64,000 bases of DNA, taken from the NCBI GenBank assembly GCA_963709665.1, contig CAVPWU010000002.1, positions 558,001-622,000 on the forward strand. Reading direction: 5' to 3'. This DNA comes from DASZIT01 sp963709665. GTDB lineage: Bacteria > Actinomycetota > Acidimicrobiia > Acidimicrobiales > RAAP-2. Both the position numbers and the translations under genes were made by a program. A model generated the notes under the pieces. It saw only the letters and a list, made by a program, of their open reading frames with translations, ran no database searches and was not told the origin of the DNA. Positions 35,708 to 44,179 of this stretch are shown here, piece by piece. The first letter of the stretch is position 1. Each line of letters begins with the position of its first letter.

Positions 35708-36229
35708 ATGGTCGAAGTTCGGCTTCGAGCGGTGCGCGTGGACCTCCAGTCGAACACACCCGTGCTCCTGCTCCAGGAGTCCGAGGGATTGGGCCGGACG
35801 CTCCCGATCTTCATCGGTGCCCCCGAGGCCACCGCCATCGCCTTCGCCCTCCAGGGGATGGACACCCCCCGGCCGATGACCCACGACCTCATCCGCGACC
35901 TGTTGGACGCCCTGGGAGCCGACGTGGTCCGGGTGGTGGTCACCGAGCTGCGCACCTCCACCTACTTCGCCGAGATCGTCCTCCGGCACGGCGAAGCCGA
36001 GGTGCCGGTGTCGTCCCGGCCCTCCGATGCGGTGGCCGTGGCCGTCCGCACCGGCACCCCCCTGTTCGTGGCCGACGACCTGATGGACGCCGAGGGCATC
36101 CTGCTGGCGGTGGACGACGAGGAGGACGACTCGGAGGACGAGGAGGGGGCGGACGACAACCCCGACGAGTTGGTGGGGGAGTTCCGCCACTTCCTCGACA
36201 CCATCCGCCCGGAGGACTTCTCGTCCTGA
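35708..36229 (+). CDS. Bifunctional nuclease (BFN/DUF151) family protein
   Basis: 173 aa. The DUF151 domain covers residues ~1-130: VEVRLRAVRVDLQSNTPVLLLQESEGLGRTLPIFIGAPEATAIAFALQGMDTPRPMTHDLIRDLLDALGADVVRVVVTELRTSTYFAEIVL and SSRPSDAVAVAVRTGTPLFVAD. Homologues (Rv1829 in Mycobacterium, BFN in plants) are linked to nuclease activity, but the bacterial role is poorly defined. The C-terminal tail is strongly acidic (DEEDDSEDEEGADD). It is last in the conserved gcvH-garA-merR-BFN block but probably has its own leaderless promoter. Confidence 0.9.
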   Translation: MVEVRLRAVRVDLQSNTPVLLLQESEGLGRTLPIFIGAPEATAIAFALQGMDTPRPMTHDLIRDLLDALGADVVRVVVTELRTSTYFAEIVLRHGEAEVPVSSRPSDAVAVAVRTGTPLFVADDLMDAEGILLAVDDEEDDSEDEEGADDNPDELVGEFRHFLDTIRPEDFSS

Positions 36230-36357
36230 CACCATGGGGCGGTCGCCCACCGGCGGGCCCCTATGCACCCCGGGTACCGGCATCCCCCGTCCGAAGGACG
36301 CCACCCCCCAGCCCGACTCCGCCCGAGCCGGGACCCGACAGAGAGGACCTCACCCGC

Positions 36358-37014
36358 ATGTCCAGGCCCCGCGTCACCAAGGTGGGACTGCTCGTCGTGG
36401 CGGCCGTCCTCCTCGCCGCCTGCTCCTCCTCCTCGCCGTCGTCCTCGTCCTCGTCGACCACGGCCGCCACCTCCACCACCACCACAGTGCCCTCGGGCAG
36501 TAGCTCGACCACCCGTCCCACCGGGTCGACCACGACCACCACCACCGCCCCCGGGGGTCCCACCCAGTGCGCCACACCGAAGCTGGCGGCCTCCATCTAC
36601 GGGACCAACGGCGCCGCCGGCACCATTCAGGTGACCGTCGCCCTCACCAGCTCGGCCGCCGCCCCCTGCACCCTGGGTGGCTACCCGGGCCTCCAGATGC
36701 TCGACGCCACCGGCCGCGACCTCCCCACCACCGTGGTCCGGGGTGGGAGCTACAGCTTCACCGCCCTGCCCGCCTCGGTGGTGACGGTGGCCGCGGGTCA
36801 GGCCGCCTACTTCAACCTGGGGTACTCGGACGTCCCCACCGGCACCGAGACGTCGTGCCCGACGTCCACCACGCTCGAGGTCACCCCGCCCAACTCGTAC
36901 ACCAGCACCTCGGTGGCCGCCCAACTGGGACCGTGCGGCAACGGGACGATCGCCGTCTCCCCGGTGTTCTCCGGCACCGGGTCGGCCTCCCACACCCGGG
37001 CCACCCCCCAGTAG
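36358..37014 (+). CDS. DUF4232 lipoprotein
   Basis: 218 aa. Signal peptide with lipobox LLAAC (about C22), then a Ser/Thr-rich linker (~23-67) and a DUF4232 domain (~70-210). The domain shows the expected beta-sandwich pattern: two conserved Cys pairs region (CTLGGYPGLQMLDATGRDLPT, then TSCPTSTTLEVTPPN and GPCGNGTIAVSPV). This family is common in actinobacterial cell-envelope lipoproteins; no function is established. An AGAGAGGA site lies 12 bases before the ATG. Convergent with the YhdH-like gene. Confidence 0.85.
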   Translation: MSRPRVTKVGLLVVAAVLLAACSSSSPSSSSSSTTAATSTTTTVPSGSSSTTRPTGSTTTTTTAPGGPTQCATPKLAASIYGTNGAAGTIQVTVALTSSAAAPCTLGGYPGLQMLDATGRDLPTTVVRGGSYSFTALPASVVTVAAGQAAYFNLGYSDVPTGTETSCPTSTTLEVTPPNSYTSTSVAAQLGPCGNGTIAVSPVFSGTGSASHTRATPQ

Positions 37015-37062
37015 CCCGGCGGACGCCCGCCTCCGGGGTGGACCCGGGAGTCGCCGGGGCGC

Positions 37063-38085
37063 CTAACGCCCAGGGTGGACCAGGATCCGCCCGCGCACCC
37101 GTCCGGCGACGATGGTGGCCAGCGCCTCTCCGAGCCCGTCCAGGCCCACCTCCGCCTGGACCATGTCGTCGAGGAGATGGGCGGGGAACGAGGCGGCCAG
37201 CTCCGCCCAGACCGTCCGGCGCTCGGGCAGTGGGGTCTGGACGGTGTCGATGCCCAGCAGTGACACGTCCCGCACGATGAAGGGGAAGACGGTGGTCTCC
37301 AGGCCCGGTCCGCCGGTCAGGCCGCTGGCCGCCACGGCCCCGCCGTAGCGGAGGGTCCGGAGGACCGATGCCAGGGTGGCGCCGCCCACGCAGTCCACCG
37401 CCCCCGCCCACCGCTCGGCCCCCAGGGTGCGGCGGGGGTCGGTCTCGAGCTCGGCCCGGCCGATGACGTCGGAGGCGCCCAGGGTCCGGAGGTAGGCGTG
37501 CTCGGCGTCCTTGCCGGTGCTGGCCACCACCTCGAAGCCCCGGGCGGCCAGCACGGCCACCGCCATGGAGCCCACCCCGCCGGAGGCCCCGGTGACCAGT
37601 ACCGGTCCGTCGCCGGGCACCAGACCGTGGCGTTCGAGGCGGTGGAGGGAGCGGGCGGCGGTGAAGCCGGGCGTGCCGATGATCGCCGCCTGACGGGCGG
37701 AGAGACCGTCGGGGAGCGGTACCACCCACTCGGACGGCACCCGGGCGTACTCGGCGAACCCGCCGTGGTGGGACATCCCCAGCTCGAAGCCGTGGACGAT
37801 GACCTGGCCCCCCGGCCCGCCGTCCGGACCCCGGACCACCGTGCCCACCAGGTCGACCCCGGGTACCAGGGGGGAGACCCGGGCCACCCGGTTCCCCGGC
37901 TGGGTCACCATGCCGTCCTTGTAGTTGACGGCCGACCAGTCCACCCGGACCAGGACGTCACCCGCCGGGAGGTCGTCAGGGGTGAGCCGGCCCACCCGCT
38001 GGCGCACGGCGTCCCCGTCCCGCTCGACCAGGAAGGCGGCGAAGGAGTCGGGCACGTCGACGGCGATCTCCGGGTCGCGGGGCAT
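37063..38085 (-). CDS. YhdH/AcuI-type quinone oxidoreductase (acrylyl-CoA reductase-like)
   Basis: 340 aa medium-chain dehydrogenase/reductase without catalytic zinc. YhdH features: VRVDWSAVNYKDGMVTQPGNRVARVSPLVPGVDLVGTVV, GFTAARSLHRLERHGLVPGDGPVLVTGASGGVGSMAVAVLAARGFEVVASTGK (NADPH fold) and IVRDVSLLGIDTVQTPLPERRTVWAELA. AcuI homologues reduce toxic acrylyl-CoA with NADPH; which substrate this one uses is not shown. ATG 38085 is 6 bases after TACGGT (38097-38092 on this strand), so the long upstream reading frame is not needed. Divergent from the peptidase gene, with a 20-base gap. Confidence 0.9.
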   Translation of the reverse strand: MPRDPEIAVDVPDSFAAFLVERDGDAVRQRVGRLTPDDLPAGDVLVRVDWSAVNYKDGMVTQPGNRVARVSPLVPGVDLVGTVVRGPDGGPGGQVIVHGFELGMSHHGGFAEYARVPSEWVVPLPDGLSARQAAIIGTPGFTAARSLHRLERHGLVPGDGPVLVTGASGGVGSMAVAVLAARGFEVVASTGKDAEHAYLRTLGASDVIGRAELETDPRRTLGAERWAGAVDCVGGATLASVLRTLRYGGAVAASGLTGGPGLETTVFPFIVRDVSLLGIDTVQTPLPERRTVWAELAASFPAHLLDDMVQAEVGLDGLGEALATIVAGRVRGRILVHPGR

Positions 38086-38105
38086 GGGGCTACCGTACCG
38101 ATCCC

Positions 38106-40166
38106 ATGGGGAGCGAGCACAGCGGTGACCGGTCGTCGGGGGCCACCGCCACCCCCTTCGGGTGGTGGCCGTCACCGGTGTCGGCCGCCGAGGTGGCCGC
38201 CGGGAGGATCGCACGCGGTGGGCTCCACACCGACGGCACCTCCTTCTACTGGGTGGAGGGCCGACCCGAGGAGGGCGGTCGCCAGGTGGTGGTGGTCGAC
38301 CGCGGGGGCGAGGTGCCCGAGGAGCTGACCCCGCCCGGTGTCAGCGTCCGCAGCCGGGTCCACGAGTACGGAGGCGGAGCCGCCGCCACCACACCCGACC
38401 ACCACGACTACGTGGACCAGTCCGACCAGCGCCTGATGCGCCTGGACCGCCGGCACCCCGGCCCGCCGGTCCCTCTCACCCCGCCGAGCCACCCGGCCGG
38501 ATCGGTCCGCTACGCCGACGCCTGCCCCACCCGGTCGGGTCGGTGGCTGGTAGCCGTGGAGGAGCGGCTGGCGGAGAGCGGCACCACCCACTCGCTGGTG
38601 GGGGTGGCCACCGACGGGTCGCTCCGTACCCGGGTGGTGGTCGACGACGGTGACTTCGTGATGGCCCCCCGGGTGTCGCCGGACGGGCGGTACCTGGCCT
38701 GGGTGCGGTGGGACCATCCGGACATGCCCTGGGACCGGTCGTCGGTCTGGTTGGCCGAGCTCGACGACGGGGACGACCTGCGGATCAGCGAGCCGCGGCG
38801 GCTGGCGGGAGGGGACTCCAGTGTCGGCCAGCCCCGGTGGACGGAGGCGGGCGACCTGCTCTTCGTGGACGACCGGACCGGGTGGTGGCTGCCCTATCGG
38901 GTGGAGGCGGCCGGACTGGCCGCCACCCACCCCACCCCCTCGCCCCTGGTCGAGGTGGAGGGGGAGTTCCACGCCCCCGACTGGTCCCTCGGGCAGTCCA
39001 CGCTGGCCGAGGCCCCCGACGGCACGGTGGTGGCCCGCCTCCACCGCCGGGGACGGGACCACCTGGTGCGGCTGGCGCCGCCGTCCGCCACGGGGGACGA
39101 CCACACGACCGGTTGGACGTGGACCGTCATCGACCAGCCCTGCGTGTCGATCGCCGGGGTGGCGGTGGCCCGGGACAGCGGCCGCCTGGCCGTCCTGGGC
39201 AGCACCCCGGAGGCGGCCTCGGTGGTGGTGGAGCTGGCGTGGGGCGGTGGTGGTGGCGCCGGGCGGATGCCGCGCTACCTGTCCACCCGGGAGGGGGGCG
39301 CGGCGGGATCGGCCACGCCGGTCGCCGCCGGCCTTCCCTTCGTCGCCGACACCCCGGCCGGCCCGATCCCGGGGCTGGTCTTCGAGCCGGCGGGGGACGG
39401 GGTGACGGGGCCGGCCGACGAGCTGCCGCCCCTGGTGGTCTTCTGCCACGGGGGACCCACCGGCGCCGGTGACCCCGGCTACAACCCGGTGATCCAGTTC
39501 TTCACCGGACGGGGACTGGCGGTGGCCTCGGTCGACTACCGGGGCAGCTCCGGGTACGGACGCGCCTACCGACAACGCCTGCAGGGCGAGTGGGGGGTGG
39601 CCGACGTGGAGGACTGCACCGCCTACGCGGTGGCCCTGGCCGAGGCGGGTCGGGTGGACGGCCGGCGGATGGCCATCCGCGGCACCAGCGCCGGGGGGCT
39701 CACCGCCCTCGGGGCCCTGGTGGCCTCGGACCGTTTCGCCGGAGCCGCCTCCTGGTACGGGGTCACCGACCTCGAGTCGCTGGCCGCCGACACCCACGAC
39801 TTCGAGTCCCGGTACCTCGACGGCCTGGTGGGTCCGCTGCCGGCCGCCCGGGGCACCTACCGGGAGCGGTCCCCCCTCCACCACGCCGACCGGATCACCG
39901 GGTCGGTGCTGCTGCTGCAGGGCTCCGACGACCCCATCGTCCCCCTGGCCCAGGCCGAGGGGTTCGCCGCCGCCCTGGTCGCCCATCGGGTGCCCTGCAC
40001 CCTGCAGGTCTTCCCCGGGGAGTCGCACGGGTTCCGGCGGGCCGACACCGTGGAGGCCTGCCTCACCGCCGAGCTGGACTTCTACCGCTCGCTCTTCGAC
40101 CCGACCCACCATCCCCCGGTCGACCTCCCTCCCACCGACGCCGCCGACGGCCCGGGAGCCCGGTGA
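38106..40166 (+). CDS. S9 (prolyl oligopeptidase) family peptidase
   Basis: 686 aa. N-terminal beta-propeller (residues ~15-400) with YGGGAAATTPDH and repeated D..G.. blades, then alpha/beta hydrolase. Catalytic residues: Ser in GTSAGG (S528), Asp in GSDDPIVP (D608), His in GESHGF (H641). The segment PPLVVFCHGGPTGAGDPGYNPVIQFFTGRGLAVASVDYRGSSGYGRAYRQ is the oxyanion region typical of acylaminoacyl-peptidase/dipeptidyl peptidase relatives. No signal peptide, so probably cytosolic peptide breakdown. ATG 38106; the whole promoter must lie within the 20-base divergent gap or overlap the yhdH-like gene. Confidence 0.92.
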   Translation: MGSEHSGDRSSGATATPFGWWPSPVSAAEVAAGRIARGGLHTDGTSFYWVEGRPEEGGRQVVVVDRGGEVPEELTPPGVSVRSRVHEYGGGAAATTPDHHDYVDQSDQRLMRLDRRHPGPPVPLTPPSHPAGSVRYADACPTRSGRWLVAVEERLAESGTTHSLVGVATDGSLRTRVVVDDGDFVMAPRVSPDGRYLAWVRWDHPDMPWDRSSVWLAELDDGDDLRISEPRRLAGGDSSVGQPRWTEAGDLLFVDDRTGWWLPYRVEAAGLAATHPTPSPLVEVEGEFHAPDWSLGQSTLAEAPDGTVVARLHRRGRDHLVRLAPPSATGDDHTTGWTWTVIDQPCVSIAGVAVARDSGRLAVLGSTPEAASVVVELAWGGGGGAGRMPRYLSTREGGAAGSATPVAAGLPFVADTPAGPIPGLVFEPAGDGVTGPADELPPLVVFCHGGPTGAGDPGYNPVIQFFTGRGLAVASVDYRGSSGYGRAYRQRLQGEWGVADVEDCTAYAVALAEAGRVDGRRMAIRGTSAGGLTALGALVASDRFAGAASWYGVTDLESLAADTHDFESRYLDGLVGPLPAARGTYRERSPLHHADRITGSVLLLQGSDDPIVPLAQAEGFAAALVAHRVPCTLQVFPGESHGFRRADTVEACLTAELDFYRSLFDPTHHPPVDLPPTDAADGPGAR

Positions 40167-40179
40167 GGCCGGTGGTACC

Positions 40180-41658
40180 GTGCACCGTGCGGCCTGGACA
40201 CCCCTCTGCCGGTCGGATCGCCACCGGCTCCGACGGTCGCCGGTGAGCGCAGTCGCCACCCGGGGACGACGGCTCCTCGACGGCATGCGGGCGTGGTCGC
40301 CGGAATTGCGGGACTGCTTCCTCTATGCGGTGTCCGCCTTCTTCGCCGCCTGCACCATCCTGTTCGCCGGGATCCCGCTCTACCGGCAGTGGGGCGAGCT
40401 GGCCGTCGGCCCCTACCTGGTCTGCGGGGCCTTCATGGCGGTGGTGGCCTGGCGGGCGACGGTGGCCCGCCGGTCCCGCCCGCCGGCCGAGGAGGGCGGC
40501 CCGGACCCCCTGGGGGAGGTCCCGTTCCCCCATGCCCGCCGGTTCCGTGGGCTCCGGATCGCCGCCTGTGCGGTGGCGCTGCTCGGGGCCACCGTCGTCC
40601 CCCTCAGCCTGGAGGTGGTGTGGGCGTCGGAGGGCAACGCCGCCCTCCACGTCCAGCCCGAGGTCCTGGTGGTGGAGCGGGCCGGCGCCCGCGCCGACGC
40701 CGGACGGGACCCGTACCGGGTGGTCGACCGCAACGGCCACATCCTCATCCACCAGCGGGCCTTGCCCATCTACGAGCTGTACTACCCGTACCTCCCGGGG
40801 ATGGTCCTCTTCGGGTTCTCCAGCGGCTCCAAGGTGGAGGCGCGTCTGACCGACGCCCGGATCCAGTTCCTGTTCTTCACCGTGGTGGTCGCCCTCATCG
40901 CCCTCAGCCGGCTGCGTCCGTCCACCGACGCCCGGTTCCGGGCCCTCCAGGTCCTCACCGTGCTGCCGTCGGCCGCCCTTCCCCTGGCCACCGGCGGCGA
41001 CGACATGCCGGTGGTGGCGTTGATGCTGGCCGGCCTGGTGGCACTGCAGCGGCGCTGTCCCCTGATCGCCGGGTTGGCCATCGGGGCGGCCTCCTCCCTG
41101 AAGTTCACCGCCTGGCCGCTGGCCGTGCTGGGTGGGTGGGCCGCCCTCGACCGACGTTCACACCGGTCGATCCTGCGCTACGTGGTGGGGCTGCTGCTGG
41201 TGGTCGGGCCGGTGGTGCTGCCGGTGGCCCTGCGCAACCCCTCGGCCTTCGTGGACAACGTGATCAAGTTCCCGCTGGGCCTGGCCGGGGTGGCCTCGCC
41301 GGCGGCCAGCCCGCTGCCCGGGCACTTCTTCGTCACCGCCTTCCCCGGCCTCCATCGCCCCTACGTGGTGGCGGTGGCGGTGATCGGGCTGGCCGTGCTG
41401 GTGCGTCGCCTGATGGTCAAGCCGCCGACCGACGCCGCCGGGGTGGCCCGGCTCACCGGCTGGGTGATGCTGATCGCCATCGTGCTGGCCCCGGCCACCC
41501 GGGTGGGCTACCTCCTCTACCCCGTGAACCTCTTCGTGTGGGCGTGGATGCTGAGCCGGGCCGCCGTCCCCGAGGTCCCGCCCGACGGCCCGACCCGGCG
41601 CCGGTGGTGGTCCCGGACGGCGGCCGCCGACGGGTCCGATCGGCTGGTCCCGACCTGA
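40180..41658 (+). CDS. GT87-like membrane glycosyltransferase
   Basis: 492 aa (or 471 aa from GTG 40243, which I think equally likely). About 9-10 membrane helices. A large extracellular loop after the second-third helix carries RADAGRDPYRVVDRNG, and ATGGDDMPVVALMLAGLVALQ and GAASSLKFTAWPLAVLGGWAAL follow; these match DUF2029/GT87 polyprenol-phosphate-dependent mannosyl- or arabinosyltransferases of actinobacteria. It would build cell-envelope lipoglycans. The acceptor is unknown. It starts 13 bases after the peptidase gene on the same strand. Confidence 0.72.
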   Translation: MHRAAWTPLCRSDRHRLRRSPVSAVATRGRRLLDGMRAWSPELRDCFLYAVSAFFAACTILFAGIPLYRQWGELAVGPYLVCGAFMAVVAWRATVARRSRPPAEEGGPDPLGEVPFPHARRFRGLRIAACAVALLGATVVPLSLEVVWASEGNAALHVQPEVLVVERAGARADAGRDPYRVVDRNGHILIHQRALPIYELYYPYLPGMVLFGFSSGSKVEARLTDARIQFLFFTVVVALIALSRLRPSTDARFRALQVLTVLPSAALPLATGGDDMPVVALMLAGLVALQRRCPLIAGLAIGAASSLKFTAWPLAVLGGWAALDRRSHRSILRYVVGLLLVVGPVVLPVALRNPSAFVDNVIKFPLGLAGVASPAASPLPGHFFVTAFPGLHRPYVVAVAVIGLAVLVRRLMVKPPTDAAGVARLTGWVMLIAIVLAPATRVGYLLYPVNLFVWAWMLSRAAVPEVPPDGPTRRRWWSRTAAADGSDRLVPT

Positions 41659-41680
41659 GCCGCACGGCCGGAATCGGGCC

Positions 41681-42337
41681 TCAGTCCTGGTCGTCCTGTT
41701 CGAAGAGCTGGAGGGTGAAGGGGGTCACCCCGGTGGTGGTGCTGGGGGACACCACCGCCCCCACCTCCCAGTAGAACCCGTCGTCGCTGCCCTTGGTGGC
41801 CAGCACCTCGGTGGTCCCGGCCCCGGCCGAGGCCGACGGGTCGGGGGCGACGGCGGTCACCTTCCACCCCAGCTTGGGCAGGAGCTTCTGGTAGAAGGCC
41901 AGTAGCTGGTCGGAGGACAGCCCCGAGGTGAAGGTGATGCTGCGGTCGTACTGGGACACGTCCTGGTCGGTGTTGACGAAGTGCCGCTCGATGCTGCCCG
42001 CCGGCACGGCCAGGGAGGCCAGGATGTCGGCCGGGGGCTCGCTGGAGATGATCGGCTTCAGGGCGGTGGTGGCCGGCGTGAGCACCACGGTGGTGCCGTC
42101 GGGGAGGGTGATGTCCTTGAGGGACAGCTTGCCGGTGCTGGAGCCGGCCAGGATCGAGGCCACCACCCCGGCCACCAGGATGAAGACGGCGATCCCGATG
42201 ACGATCAGGGCCGGTCCGCGGATGGACATCCGCTGGAAGGTCCGGTGCTCGGGATCGAAGGCCGGGTCGGTCCCGTCCTCGCCCCCGGGTGCGACGGCCT
42301 CCGGCTCGGTGCGGGCGGTGCTCATGACGTCGCCCAT
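41681..42337 (-). CDS. Membrane-anchored protein of unknown function
   Basis: 218 aa. Cytoplasmic acidic N terminus (~40 residues), one membrane helix at about 43-66 (ALIVIGIAVFILVAGVVASILAG), then an extracellular domain of ~150 residues. That domain has VSQYDRSITFTSGLSSDQLLAFYQKLLPKLGWKVTAVAP, a pattern like small lipid- or cell-wall-associated actinobacterial domains in which a helix follows LL.FY...L...GW. No family recognised. ATG 42337 or 42325. Convergent with the GT87-like gene (22-base gap). Confidence 0.6.
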   Translation of the reverse strand: MGDVMSTARTEPEAVAPGGEDGTDPAFDPEHRTFQRMSIRGPALIVIGIAVFILVAGVVASILAGSSTGKLSLKDITLPDGTTVVLTPATTALKPIISSEPPADILASLAVPAGSIERHFVNTDQDVSQYDRSITFTSGLSSDQLLAFYQKLLPKLGWKVTAVAPDPSASAGAGTTEVLATKGSDDGFYWEVGAVVSPSTTTGVTPFTLQLFEQDDQD

Positions 42338-42461
42338 GGTACCGGTGGCCGGCCCGGATCCCTGGTCGCAGTCGGTGGAGGTCGGGCTCGGGTGAACCGC
42401 ACCCCGGGGTTCCCCGGGGGACCCGGCGAGTGATCACGGGTCGGGACCCCGTGCCGTCGCA

Positions 42462-42548
42462 TGTGCCCGCATCCGAGCGAATTGGGCTGCTGGGCGGCCT
42501 CGATCTCCCGTGGTGAGGGCGCCGGCAATTCGCTCGGATGCGGGCACA
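42462..42548. repeat. Perfect 23-bp inverted repeat, intergenic
   Basis: Left arm 42462-42484 begins TGTGCCCGCATCCGAGCG and ends AATTG; the right arm 42526-42548 is its exact reverse complement. The 41-base centre is GC-rich and has no obvious further symmetry. It lies between two minus-strand genes in the 275-base gap 42338-42612. A REP/MITE-like element, a strong RNA hairpin ending the 42613-43011 transcript, or a protein-binding site are all possible. The A/T block AATT inside each arm is unusual for this GC-rich sequence. Confidence 0.7.
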
Positions 42549-42612
42549 CCGAAACCACCGGGAAGGTGCGGAGGGTCGACCGGTCCGGCGGGGGAGGGTC
42601 GGGGTCGACCCG

Positions 42613-43011
42613 TCAGGCGGGGGAGGGGGCGGTGTCCAGGGCGATGGCCACCCGGGTGGAGACCAGGGCCGCCCCGACGGTGGTGGCCAGGATCCCCCAC
42701 CGGCTCCGGCGGGGGAGGTGGGTGAAGGCCACCAGGGTGGCCAGCGTGTCCACGGCGTCGGCACTGCCGCCCAGGGCCACCCACGGCCGTGCCTCGGCGT
42801 CGCCGCGGCCCAGCGCCCGGAGCGCCCCGATCCCGAGCGCCAGGTCCCTGCCTCCCATGGCACGGGCCAGCAGCCTGGCCGGATCCGTGTCGGCCGACTC
42901 GCCGATCCAGGGCCGGGCCACCAGGGCGGGGGCCACCACGGCGACGCAGCCGATCCCCACGCGGCCGAGGGCGACCAGGCGGGCCAGGGAGCGGGCGTGG
43001 GCGGTATCCAT
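42613..43011 (-). CDS. Small membrane protein, DUF4267-like
   Basis: 132 aa from ATG 43011, supported by TAGCCT (43024-43019 on this strand) ending 7 bases before it; a longer frame to 43098 is less likely. About four hydrophobic segments: ARLVALGRVGIGCVAVVAPALVARPWIG, MGGRDLALGIGALRALG, VALGGSADAVDTLATLVAFTHL, and WGILATTVGAALVSTRVAIAL. The ARAMGGRDLALGIGAL motif resembles DUF4267-type proteins; no function is known. It has its own leaderless promoter. Confidence 0.6.
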   Translation of the reverse strand: MDTAHARSLARLVALGRVGIGCVAVVAPALVARPWIGESADTDPARLLARAMGGRDLALGIGALRALGRGDAEARPWVALGGSADAVDTLATLVAFTHLPRRSRWGILATTVGAALVSTRVAIALDTAPSPA

Positions 43012-43267
43012 GACCCGCAGGCTAGGCCCGCTCCCCGGGGTGCGCATCCCCGGGAGGCGGTTGGCCCGGACGACCGTTGGTCGAGGTGAAATGGCCACTG
43101 GGTGTGAGATATCCAGACCGCACTCGGTGATACATCCAGTTCACCGGCCGTTTACATTCCGTTTACTTTCGTTCAGACTGTAACGAGCAAGGTGGCCGCC
43201 GAGAGCGGCACCCGCAGGAGGGGGTATTCGGCTCCGGCCGGTACAGGTTCCTGTGACAGGGGTGGGG
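43012..43267. other. Intergenic region with direct repeats and AT-rich island
   Basis: No gene seen. Contents: two 13-base direct repeats, GTGAGATATCCAG (43104-43116) and GTGATACATCCAG (43127-43139), 11 of 13 identical and exactly 23 bp apart. Then an AT-rich stretch (43151-43183, TTTACATTCCGTTTACTTTCG region), unusual for this DNA. Then small hairpins on the plus strand, one near 43191-43213 (GGTG/CCGC with GCGG/CACC) and ACAGG-TT-CCTGT near 43244-43255. A small RNA or regulatory leader is possible; no riboswitch family recognised. Confidence 0.35.
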
Positions 43268-43295
43268 AGCGGCCGGGTCCTACGACCCGGCCGCT
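43268..43295. terminator. Bidirectional hairpin overlapping thiD stop
   Basis: 12-bp perfect stem AGCGGCCGGGTC / GACCCGGCCGCT with 4-base loop. On the minus strand the loop carries GTAG, whose TAG is the thiD stop codon (43282-43280), so the terminator is built into the gene's end. Confidence 0.6.
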
Positions 43296-44179
43296 GTCGT
43301 TCCCGGGCCCGGTGCGCGCACCCGGCCCCGGGTCCCCGAATGTGTCCAGCCGAAGTGGTCGATGGGCCCATGGCCCCCGCCCAGTCGCCATCCCGCGGCA
43401 CCGACCAGCGCCCGGTGGACCAGGGCCTTGGCGTCGCGGACGGCGGTGGGGACGTCGGCGCCACCGGCCAGCCGGGCGGCGATGGCGGCCGACAGCGAGC
43501 AGCCGGTCCCGTGGGTGTTGGTGGTGGCCACCCGATCGGCGGCCAGCACCGTGACGTCGGTCCCGTCGAAGAGCACGTCGGGGACCTCGGACGGCGGGGC
43601 GGTGTCGTCGGACGGTTCCACGCCGCGGAGGTGGCCGCCCTTGACCACCACCCAGCGGACCCCGAGCCCGTGGATGGCCCGGGCCGCCGCCTCCATCCCG
43701 TCAGCGCCGGTGAGGTCCCGACGGTCGAGGTGGCTGAGGATGGCCGCCTCCCAGAGGTTGGGCGTCGCCACCAGTGCGTGGGGGAGCAGGTGGCGCCGGT
43801 AGGCCTCCACCCCGCCGTCCTCCAGCAGCGGGTGGCCCGATGACGACACCATGACCGGGTCGACCACCAGGTTGGGAAGGACCCCCGCACCCGCCAGTTG
43901 GGCCACCAGCTCCACCACCTCGGCGGTGCCCAGCATCCCGGTCTTCACCGCCGCCACCGGGAGGTCGGCCAGCACGGTGGTGATCTGCTGTTCGACGAAC
44001 GCCGTCGGCAGGGGGTGGACACCGGTGACCGCCGCGGTGTTCTGGGCGGTCACCGTGGTGATGGCGGTGGTGGCCAGGACCCCCAGCGCCGCCATCGCCT
44101 TCAGGTCGGCCTGGATGCCCGCCCCCGCCCCCGAGTCGGAGCCGGCGATGGTGAGGGCGACCGGCGGTTCGCCGCTCAC
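43280..44179 (-). CDS. thiD: Hydroxymethylpyrimidine (phosphate) kinase
   Basis: Phosphorylates HMP and HMP-phosphate for thiamine synthesis. 299 aa. PfkB-like fold with LTIAGSDSGAGAGIQADLKAMAALGV at the N terminus, VKTGMLG, VVDPVMVSSSGHPLLE, and the catalytic HGTGCSLSAAIAA near the C terminus. The GTG start overlaps the thiG stop (GTGA, 44179-44176), so it is translationally coupled as the last gene of thiOSGD. The C-terminal ~45 residues are Gly/Arg-rich. Its stop codon lies in the loop of a terminator hairpin. Confidence 0.94.
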   Translation of the reverse strand: MSGEPPVALTIAGSDSGAGAGIQADLKAMAALGVLATTAITTVTAQNTAAVTGVHPLPTAFVEQQITTVLADLPVAAVKTGMLGTAEVVELVAQLAGAGVLPNLVVDPVMVSSSGHPLLEDGGVEAYRRHLLPHALVATPNLWEAAILSHLDRRDLTGADGMEAAARAIHGLGVRWVVVKGGHLRGVEPSDDTAPPSEVPDVLFDGTDVTVLAADRVATTNTHGTGCSLSAAIAARLAGGADVPTAVRDAKALVHRALVGAAGWRLGGGHGPIDHFGWTHSGTRGRVRAPGPGTTAAGS

